Assembly (NCBI GenBank): GCA_027297085.1
Contig: JAPUIL010000335.1
Coordinates: 1 to 5,059 of the forward strand
Length of the DNA: 5,059 nucleotides
Source of the DNA: Verrucomicrobiota bacterium
GTDB taxonomy: Bacteria > Verrucomicrobiota > Verrucomicrobiia > Opitutales > UBA2995
Direction: 5' to 3'
The position numbers were made by a program, and so were the translations under genes. Positions 1-5,059 of the stretch are shown one piece after another (position 1 is the first letter of the stretch; every line of letters starts with the position of its first letter). The notes beneath the pieces are model-generated. The model made no database searches. It was not told where the DNA came from and was given only the letters and a program-made list of their open reading frames with translations.

Positions 1-1029
1 TCACCCATTATTTCTGGCGGAAAAGTGTTTCTGACTACTGCGGACGTTAAAAGAGGGAAGTTGTATCTTCTCTGCTACGATCAAGCATCTGGTGAGCTTC
101 TTTGGGAGAAATTGGTGTTTTGGGGCAAATTGCTGGATAATATGCACAAACAAAATTCACACGCGTCCCCTTCCCCAGCCACGGATGGAAAAGTCGTTTG
201 CGTTTTGTTTGGATTTAAAAAGGCGATTTGGTTGGCTGCATTCGACTTGGAAGGAAAAAAGCTTTGGAAGAAGGAAGTAGCCAAAGTAAAGTCGTATTTT
301 GGAGCTGGTACGAGTCCGCTGGTTTATAAAGACAAAGTGATTGTTCAGAATGATATGGAACCGAATCATTTGATAGCAGCCTATCGGATTACCGATGGAA
401 TGCTGTTGTGGAAAACCAAACGCGACGATCCTGGAGATGCGGATTTCCACAGCTATTCTACTCCACGTTTATTCATGGTTCAGGGGAAGGCTCGGATAGT
501 TACCTCGGGACGTGAAAAGGTGAAGTTTTATGACCCCGAAAACGGAGAGTTAACCTGGGAAATTAAGGCAGGTTCCGATGTGACTGTGGGAACACCGTTA
601 ATAAACAGACGGTATCTGTATATCAATGGCGGTTGGCCTCAACGCGGATCCTCAGCCATCGATCTCAAACGCCGGGAGATTATTTGGAGAAACCGATTCG
701 ATACCTACATTTCTTCCATGGTCCTCTACCAGGATCACATTTACGGCAGCACAAATCGTGGAGAACTCGCCTGCATGGATGCCAAGTCAGGTACGATAAT
801 CTGGCGCGAGCGTTTTCGCACCGAGGTTCAAGCCTCTCCTTTTGTGGCCGGCGAGCATTTATATGTCATGCTTCGAAACGGTACCACCAAGGTGATAAAA
901 CCCAGTTCCGAAAAATATATAGAAGTATCCGAAAATAAAATACCGGGAACAACCGACGCCACCCCGGCCGTCGTGGATGGCCGTATATATTACCGAACGG
1001 AAGGTATGCTATACTGTTTTGGCAATTAA
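1..1029 (+). CDS. PQQ-like beta-propeller repeat protein, 5' truncated by window edge
   Basis: The reading frame is open from base 1 to a TAA at 1027-1029 and has no start of its own; the GTG at 25 is internal, because the eight codons before it (SPIISGGK) continue the family pattern. The 342 visible residues show repeated blade-closing motifs of the form G-x-x-x-W: about residues 31-36 (GELLWE), 85-90 (GKKLWK), 132-138, 181-187 (NGELTWE), 225-230 (RREIIWR) and 263-269 (SGTIIWR), then a final blade ending RTEGMLYCFGN. This is the PQQ-like/BamB-like propeller fold. Its first residues align with about residue 70 of the next gene's product (SPIVYGDRLFLT), so roughly 70 residues, including any signal peptide, are missing. 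No CxxCH heme motif and no recognisable quinoprotein dehydrogenase active site is seen, so enzyme activity is not supported. Probably a periplasmic or secreted binding or scaffold protein; exact role unknown. It is followed after 155 bases by a paralogue in the same direction. Confidence 0.9.
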   Translation, partial: SPIISGGKVFLTTADVKRGKLYLLCYDQASGELLWEKLVFWGKLLDNMHKQNSHASPSPATDGKVVCVLFGFKKAIWLAAFDLEGKKLWKKEVAKVKSYFGAGTSPLVYKDKVIVQNDMEPNHLIAAYRITDGMLLWKTKRDDPGDADFHSYSTPRLFMVQGKARIVTSGREKVKFYDPENGELTWEIKAGSDVTVGTPLINRRYLYINGGWPQRGSSAIDLKRREIIWRNRFDTYISSMVLYQDHIYGSTNRGELACMDAKSGTIIWRERFRTEVQASPFVAGEHLYVMLRNGTTKVIKPSSEKYIEVSENKIPGTTDATPAVVDGRIYYRTEGMLYCFGN

Positions 1030-1184
1030 AATTGTGATTCCACTTGTTCTCTTCCGAGGGATAGTAACTACTGGGAAAGTTTGAAAACAGCATGATCCAT
1101 AGCGTCCCGAAATGAATGTGTAGGAGCAACGTTATCAAATATCAAGGTGTTGTAGGTTTTGAATAATCGATTCAGTTTATAGGT
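1030..1184. other. Spacer between the two propeller genes
   Basis: This 155-base gap holds no plausible gene. It contains the string TGTAGGAGCAACGTT at 1119-1133, which resembles one arm of REP-like intergenic repeats of the TGTAGGAGC type, but the matching second arm is not present, so it would be at most a decayed copy. The last 35 bases are AT-rich and could carry a promoter, but I found no pair of -35 and -10 boxes with acceptable spacing. No terminator hairpin followed by a T-run is visible after the upstream stop codon. Confidence 0.4.
1160..1174. promoter_or_regulatory. Small dyad just upstream of the second propeller gene
   Basis: TGAAT and ATTCA form a perfect 5-base inverted repeat around a 5-base centre, ending 10 bases before the ATG at 1185. 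It could be an operator half-site pair or a weak hairpin near the translation start. An arm this short is expected often by chance, so this is only a candidate. Confidence 0.15.
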
Positions 1185-2456
1185 ATGGTTTTTAGATCCA
1201 GGTTTTGGAGTTGGAGCGTTTTCGCGGTTGTCGCTGTTAGTTTTGATCTATCCGTTTCATTTGCTGACGACTGGACTGAGTGGCGCGGATCGAAGGGTGA
1301 CGGGTTGGTCGGCGAAACCGGTTTTCCTATTGAATGGTCAGCAGACAAAAATATTCTTTGGCAAACCGAGCTGCCTGCACCTGGAAACTCCTCGCCCATT
1401 GTTTATGGAGATCGTCTGTTTCTAACCTGTGCCATTGACGATGGCAAAGAGCGGTTATTGATTTCTTTTGATCGCTCTTCCGGCAGAATTCTTTGGAAAC
1501 GTTCGAAAACTTACACTCAGGATGATCCCACTCATGCCACTAATCCCTGGTGTGCGGCCACGCCTGCTACCGATGGAGAACGTGTGTTTGTCTGGAACGG
1601 ATCCGCTGGAGCTACTGCCTACGATTTTGAGGGCAACGAGCTCTGGCATCGCGACTTTGGTGTGTTTATTCACCAGTGGGGACATGCCTCAAGTCCTCGA
1701 ATCTATAAAGACTTGGTCATCTATTTCGGGAGTCCGGGACCACGCGTAATTTTGACTGCTCTCAATAAGATTACCGGAAAAACAGTTTGGGAACGGTTGC
1801 TCGATAATGTTACCTCTCCACCGGAAGAACTCTATGGTTCCTTTGCCACTCCTTTTGTCTGGCAAAACGGTAGTCGTGCTGAGTTGTTGCTTCCTCTTCC
1901 TGGTTATCTGGCAAGTTTTCATCCGGAGACTGGCGAAGAACTATGGCGTTGCGACGGGCTTGGTGATCTCACTTACAGCGATGCCATCGTTGGCGATGAT
2001 GTGATTCTTGCCTTTAGTGGTTTCCGCGGTCCAGCTATTGGGTTGCGACCTCCGGGACCCAAGGAGACTGGAAACCTCACTGAATCACACCGTTTGTGGA
2101 TCAACAGTACGGCCGTTCAACGTGTGGGTACCGGGGTGATTGTGGGAGATCATTTTTACCTCTGTGGACGCAAAGGCGAAATTCAATGCGGGAGTATCTA
2201 CACGGGCGAAGTGGTGTGGACTCATAAACTACGTCAGCAGGCCTGGAGCTCCATTTGTTTGGCAGATGGTCGACTCTACCTTACCGACCAGGAATCCGTT
2301 ACGCATATTTTAAATCCTGGTAATAATTTCGAACTCCTTCGGCAAAATGCCATGAGGCCCAAAGAGCGTTCAAACTCCACGCTTGTTTTCTCGAATGGCC
2401 AACTCTTCCTGCGTACCTATGATCGCTTATATGCAATTGCAACGGTTCCGGAATAA
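1185..2456 (+). CDS. Exported PQQ-like beta-propeller repeat protein
   Basis: A complete 423-residue protein. Residues 1-27 look like a Sec signal peptide: Arg4 and Arg6, a hydrophobic stretch from Phe7, and a probable cleavage after Ser-Phe-Ala27, before Asp-Asp-Trp; Asp21 within the hydrophobic part is slightly unusual. The mature protein opens with WTEWRGSKGDG, the start typical of large exported propeller families in Planctomycetota and Verrucomicrobiota. Blade-closing motifs lie at about residues 55-60 (KNILWQ), 100-105 (GRILWK), 150-155 (GNELWH), 198-203 (GKTVWE), 250-255 (GEELWR), 302-306 (HRLWI) and 341-346 (GEVVWT), with a last blade ending near LYAIATVPE, so seven or eight blades. 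The ATG at 1185 is chosen because it gives the intact signal peptide; the only purine-rich stretch before it (AGG at 1181-1183) is too close to act as a normal ribosome binding site. No heme motif or clear catalytic site is visible. Likely a periplasmic or secreted binding or assembly protein; substrate unknown. It is a paralogue of the gene to its left. Confidence 0.93.
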   Translation: MVFRSRFWSWSVFAVVAVSFDLSVSFADDWTEWRGSKGDGLVGETGFPIEWSADKNILWQTELPAPGNSSPIVYGDRLFLTCAIDDGKERLLISFDRSSGRILWKRSKTYTQDDPTHATNPWCAATPATDGERVFVWNGSAGATAYDFEGNELWHRDFGVFIHQWGHASSPRIYKDLVIYFGSPGPRVILTALNKITGKTVWERLLDNVTSPPEELYGSFATPFVWQNGSRAELLLPLPGYLASFHPETGEELWRCDGLGDLTYSDAIVGDDVILAFSGFRGPAIGLRPPGPKETGNLTESHRLWINSTAVQRVGTGVIVGDHFYLCGRKGEIQCGSIYTGEVVWTHKLRQQAWSSICLADGRLYLTDQESVTHILNPGNNFELLRQNAMRPKERSNSTLVFSNGQLFLRTYDRLYAIATVPE

Positions 2457-2484
2457 TTGAATCGAGATTGGAGAGTTAGCATTG

Positions 2485-2512
2485 TTGTCTGGACAGATAC
2501 ACATTCTATTGT
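2485..2512 (+). promoter_or_regulatory. Possible sigma70-like promoter before the DUF5916 gene
   Basis: TTGTCT at 2485-2490 and TATTGT at 2507-2512 each match four of six bases of the sigma70 consensus and are 16 bases apart, placing transcription start close to the palindrome and start codon that follow. The match is weak and the organism's consensus is unknown, so transcription from further upstream is equally possible. Confidence 0.2.
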
Positions 2513-2525
2513 GAACATTTTGTTC
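2513..2525. promoter_or_regulatory. 13-base palindrome next to the DUF5916 gene start
   Basis: GAACA and TGTTC form a perfect 5-base inverted repeat around TTT, ending four bases before the TTG start codon at 2530 and abutting the weak promoter candidate. This position suits a repressor operator or a small hairpin that hinders ribosome access. It resembles the Gram-positive LexA box (GAAC, four bases, GTTC), but the GAAC and GTTC halves here are five bases apart, so that identity is not supported. Confidence 0.25.
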
Positions 2526-2529
2526 CCTT

Positions 2530-4794
2530 TTGACTGTGAACGAAAACTACTCTAATACCCTGAGGTTCTTTCGGAGTGCTAAGCTTTTGGTGCCATTCAT
2601 TTGGTGCTGCCTGCTTGTCGCATGGATGAATTCCGCTGACGGCCAAACTACGGATTCATCCGATCCCGGTGTCAGAACAGTACGGGTTACAGTAACGACC
2701 GCGAACATTACCTTGGATGGTGTTCTCGATGAGCCTGTCTGGAAATCTTCTCTAAAGATTGGGGACCTGATACAACGGCAGCCTAATCCGGGCACGGCTC
2801 CGTCTGAACGAACCGAGGTCACATTATTGCGCGATGCCGACTATTTGTATATCGGAGTGGTGGTTTACGACTCGGAACCAGAAAAAGTTATTGGCACTCA
2901 GATGGCCAGGGACGCTAGTCTCATGTCCGATGACCGTCTTGAAATTCTGCTCGATACTTTCCGGGATCAACAGAGTGCGTTTTACTTTGCGACGAATCCA
3001 GCTGGCGCGCTGGTGGATGGATTAGTATTTGGTACTCAAGATTTGAATACCGATTGGAATGCGATCTGGGATTTAAGGACTCAACAAACGGATAAAGGTT
3101 GGACGGCCGAAATTGCTATTCCGTTTAAGAGCCTCAGCTTTCCAGCTGATAGTTCTGTTTGGGGTTTCAATATCTCACGCACCATTTTGCGAAAACTTGA
3201 GGAGGACATGTGGTCGGGCGCACGCCTGGAGAACCGTTTCCTGAAAGTTTCTGAGGCCGGTGAGATTTCGAACATGGCCGGGCTCAATCAAGGCATTGGC
3301 TTGGATGTGCGACCCTTCGTGGCGACAAGCTGGTTGCACACCAGAGCCACGGGTGACGATGACATCGATTTTGAGCCTGGCCTGGATATATTCTATAACA
3401 TTACGCCCAGTTTGAAACTTACCGGAACGATTAACACCGATTTTGGAGAAACGGAAGTCGACGCGCGGCAAATCAATCTGACTCGTTTTTCGCTGTTCTT
3501 TCCTGAGAAACGTTCGTTCTTTTTGGAAGATGTCGGCGTGTTTGATTTTGCCAGTACCGGGCCTCAACCTCCCGGTGGCGCTCCCGCGGGAGGGGTGGAT
3601 GTATTTCCTTTTTTCAGCCGTCGGATCGGTTTATTAGATGGAAATGAAGTGCCGTTAGATGCTGGCATCAAATTAACCGGTAAAGTGGCCAACACGGATA
3701 TTGGAATTTTGGGTGTTCGTACGGGGGGTACTGATTTTGTGGACGGTAAAAACTTTATCGTTGGCCGGTTTAAACAAAAGATTTTCGAGGAATCGTATAT
3801 CGGTGGGATATTTACGGACGGTAATCCGAATCAAGGCGAATCCAGCAGCACATACGGTGTCGATCTTCGGCTCGCTACTTCCAACTTTCTCGATGGTAAG
3901 AAAAACTTCATCTTCGATTCCTATGCACTGAAGTCCGATAATGGGGATACCTCGGGTGACGATGAAGCATTCGGTTTTTCCGCCCGTTATCCCAATGATA
4001 GATGGGATGGCATGCTGGTGTTTCGACAGATAGGAGAGGACTTCGATCCAGGCGTTGGCTTCGTCCAACGAAGCAACGTTCGGATGTATCGTATAGCAGG
4101 AAGTTACAATCCTCGCCCTAGGGAATTTCTGGATATCCAGCAGATGTTCCACGATGTTTATTATACATACTTTGAAAATCTCGATAATGGACTGAAGGAA
4201 AGTACAGAGCTCTACATAACTCCTTTGGATTGGCACTTTAACTCTGGGGATTCCATCCATGCTATTATAGATTACGAAAGAAGGTATGAGCGACTATTTG
4301 AACCATTTGAGATTTCCCCTGGCGTAATACTTCCTGTAGGCGAGTACAGGACTAATCGTTCGCGTATGGTTTTTGCCACTGCTAGAAAACGGCCTTTGTC
4401 CGCATTTCTGAATATCAGTTATGGAGATTTCTGGTCAGGCTCATCCGAGCAAATTGATCTCAGTTTAACTTATAACCTGCCTCCCCATTTAACCGCTTCG
4501 CTGAGAGCGAATCAAACGTTTGCAGATTTACCGCAGGGAAAATTTATCGCGCGTATTTTTACTTCAACTTTTAACTACGCTGTCTCGCCACGGCTTACAT
4601 TTTCCAATTTGGTGCAGTTCGACAACCGCTCCCGGAACTTGGGTTGGCAGAGTCGCATGCGTTGGACCCCTAAACCAGGAAACGATCTGTTTATTTCCTT
4701 CAACCAGGGTTGGATTCACGAGCCTGGCAGTCTTCGATTTAATATGAGCGATACCAAGATCGCCACAAAGTTTCAGTACACCTTCCGTTTTTAA
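2530..4794 (+). CDS. Exported CBM9-like / DUF5916 domain protein, probable outer-membrane barrel
   Basis: A complete 754-residue protein. Residues 1 to about 39 form a signal peptide with Arg12, Arg15 and Lys18, a hydrophobic core around residues 19-33 and a likely cleavage near Ala-Asp-Gly before Gln39. Residues about 58-240 match the CBM9-like domain that accompanies DUF5916: ITLDGVLDEPVW at 60-71, a DADYLYIGVVVYD strand at 102-114, and DDRLEILLDTF at 134-144. From about 255 on lies the DUF5916 region, with the family hallmarks FGETEVDARQINLT (305-318), FFPEKRSFFLED (323-334) and FFSRRIG (361-367); a Gly/Pro-rich loop separates the last two. The remainder is rich in alternating strands, includes NDLFISFNQGW (718-728), and ends Thr-Phe-Arg-Phe, the terminal aromatic expected of an outer-membrane barrel. 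CBM9-type folds can bind carbohydrate, but no ligand can be named. The start is TTG 2530 or GTG 2536: an in-frame TGA at 2512-2514 excludes anything earlier, and the first in-frame ATG would destroy the signal peptide. No Shine-Dalgarno sequence is evident. Confidence 0.92.
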   Translation: MTVNENYSNTLRFFRSAKLLVPFIWCCLLVAWMNSADGQTTDSSDPGVRTVRVTVTTANITLDGVLDEPVWKSSLKIGDLIQRQPNPGTAPSERTEVTLLRDADYLYIGVVVYDSEPEKVIGTQMARDASLMSDDRLEILLDTFRDQQSAFYFATNPAGALVDGLVFGTQDLNTDWNAIWDLRTQQTDKGWTAEIAIPFKSLSFPADSSVWGFNISRTILRKLEEDMWSGARLENRFLKVSEAGEISNMAGLNQGIGLDVRPFVATSWLHTRATGDDDIDFEPGLDIFYNITPSLKLTGTINTDFGETEVDARQINLTRFSLFFPEKRSFFLEDVGVFDFASTGPQPPGGAPAGGVDVFPFFSRRIGLLDGNEVPLDAGIKLTGKVANTDIGILGVRTGGTDFVDGKNFIVGRFKQKIFEESYIGGIFTDGNPNQGESSSTYGVDLRLATSNFLDGKKNFIFDSYALKSDNGDTSGDDEAFGFSARYPNDRWDGMLVFRQIGEDFDPGVGFVQRSNVRMYRIAGSYNPRPREFLDIQQMFHDVYYTYFENLDNGLKESTELYITPLDWHFNSGDSIHAIIDYERRYERLFEPFEISPGVILPVGEYRTNRSRMVFATARKRPLSAFLNISYGDFWSGSSEQIDLSLTYNLPPHLTASLRANQTFADLPQGKFIARIFTSTFNYAVSPRLTFSNLVQFDNRSRNLGWQSRMRWTPKPGNDLFISFNQGWIHEPGSLRFNMSDTKIATKFQYTFRF

Positions 4795-4835
4795 ATCGTT
4801 TTCGTTCTCGTGATCTTGATCTCGATTCTGATCAT
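4795..4835. repeat. Degenerate 6-base-periodic tract directly after the stop codon
   Basis: Read in steps of six from base 4795, the tract gives seven units (the last one partial) related to ATCGTT or ATCTTG. Position 2 is T in all seven, position 3 is C in six of seven and position 5 is T in six of seven. The minus strand reads as GAT/GAAC-type hexamers. It begins on the base after the TAA of the DUF5916 gene and has no hairpin structure of its own. I recall similar degenerate TCGTTCTCGT-like tracts between genes in several bacterial phyla, but their function is not known to me. Weaker sixfold phasing may continue to about 4848. Confidence 0.6.
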
Positions 4836-4999
4836 AAGCAAAATCAAATAGCCTGCTAAGCCTAGTTGAGATCATATTCCTTTTTGTTTAAGTCGCTATC
4901 GAACTGACACCCGACGCGAATGGCACTAAGTTAGGGTGGCTTTGGGCGAATCTGCGGTCTGTTCCTTTCGAGGGGGTCAAACCTTCAATCCCGCATCCA
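4836..4999. other. Gene-free stretch, no coding content seen
   Basis: No frame on either strand carries a convincing protein here; the reading frame on the minus strand that enters this part is mostly antisense to the end of the DUF5916 gene. A 7-base inverted repeat (4817-4823 with 4868-4874) stands 7 bases before a run of five T at 4881-4885, but its 44-base loop makes a factor-independent terminator doubtful. The segment ATGGCACTAAG at 4919-4929 would encode only four residues before a stop. Confidence 0.4.
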
Positions 5000-5059
5000 T
5001 TCGACAAGCTCATGGCAGGTGGCATGCACCAGCCGTCGCCTTGAAAGGCTATGGCTAGG
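5000..5059. repeat. Hairpin-forming intergenic repeat-like element, cut by window edge
   Basis: TTCGACAAGCTCA at 5000-5012 matches a string I recall as part of a widespread interspersed repeat found between genes in many bacteria. It is followed by an imperfect hairpin: arms 5031-5041 and 5046-5056 around the loop TGAA, with nine Watson-Crick pairs, one G-T pair and one mismatch in eleven positions. CC at 5029-5030 can extend the stem with GG at 5058-5059 if A5057 bulges. A smaller stem, GGTG (5018-5021) with CACC (5027-5030), overlaps and would compete with that extension. The right end is not visible. It may also act as a transcription end for the gene upstream, though it has no T-run within the window. 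Confidence 0.5.

Noticed and set aside
1161..2465. Inverted TCGATTCA (1167-1174) and TGAATCGA (2458-2465) flanking the second propeller gene, with GAATAAT near both
   Set aside because: An 8-base match between two short AT-rich flanks is plausible by chance, no target-site duplication is seen, and the gene between is a normal family member, so it is not taken as a mobile unit.
2513..2525. A LexA (SOS) box of the Gram-positive GAAC-N4-GTTC type
   Set aside because: The spacing between GAAC and GTTC is five bases rather than four, and no SOS-type gene is nearby.
2602..2612. Lipoprotein lipobox at the double Cys in the signal peptide of the DUF5916 protein
   Set aside because: The residues before Cys26-Cys27 are Phe-Ile-Trp, which do not fit the lipobox, and the cysteines lie inside the hydrophobic core rather than at its end.
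3673..4260. A 195-codon open frame on the minus strand inside the DUF5916 gene
   Set aside because: The opposite strand carries the clear DUF5916 reading frame with family motifs; the antisense protein shows no signal peptide, domain or start context.
4564..4875. A 103-codon open frame on the minus strand at the end of the DUF5916 gene
   Set aside because: It is almost wholly antisense to a well-supported gene, and its N-terminal part reads the low-complexity hexamer tract as an Asp/Glu/Asn/Gln-rich run; no family resemblance is seen.
4817..4885. Factor-independent terminator formed by TGATCTC and GAGATCA before a T-run
   Set aside because: The stem has only seven pairs with a 44-base loop and is AT-balanced; it would not be a stable terminator hairpin.
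4919..4933. Start of a transposase gene at ATGGCACTAAG
   Set aside because: The frame stops after four codons and no downstream transposase-like coding sequence is present within the window.

Overview
The window most resembles a genome from the Planctomycetota/Verrucomicrobiota group (my best guess is Verrucomicrobiota) or a similar Gram-negative lineage rich in exported PQQ-like beta-propellers. This rests on protein style only: an exported propeller opening with an 'EWRG..GDG' segment, a DUF5916-type outer-membrane protein, non-ATG or poorly Shine-Dalgarno-supported starts, and base composition close to balanced. No marker gene is present, so the taxonomic call is an inference.

Layout, all on the + strand: (1) bases 1-1029, the 3' part of a PQQ-like beta-propeller gene whose start lies left of the window; (2) a 155-base spacer with a small dyad just before the next start; (3) bases 1185-2456, a complete second propeller gene with a Sec-type signal peptide, clearly a paralogue of the first; (4) a 73-base spacer with a 13-base palindrome near the next start; (5) bases 2530-4794, a complete 754-residue exported protein with an N-terminal CBM9-like domain and a C-terminal DUF5916-type beta-strand-rich region ending in Phe, as outer-membrane barrels do; (6) a 265-base gene-free tail that opens with a degenerate 6-base-periodic tract directly after the stop codon and closes with a hairpin-forming repeat-like segment cut by the window edge.

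All three proteins appear to act in the cell envelope: two soluble periplasmic (or secreted) propellers and one probable outer-membrane protein with a periplasmic or surface ligand-binding domain. No catalytic residues, heme-binding CxxCH motifs or regulators are visible that would name a substrate. The close co-directional arrangement is compatible with one transcription unit, but the spacers are long enough for separate promoters.

I did not find a clear undescribed defence, mobile or RNA-based system. The items most worth a second look are the tandem propeller paralogues beside the DUF5916 protein, the hexamer-periodic tract after the last gene, and the repeat-like hairpin at the right edge.
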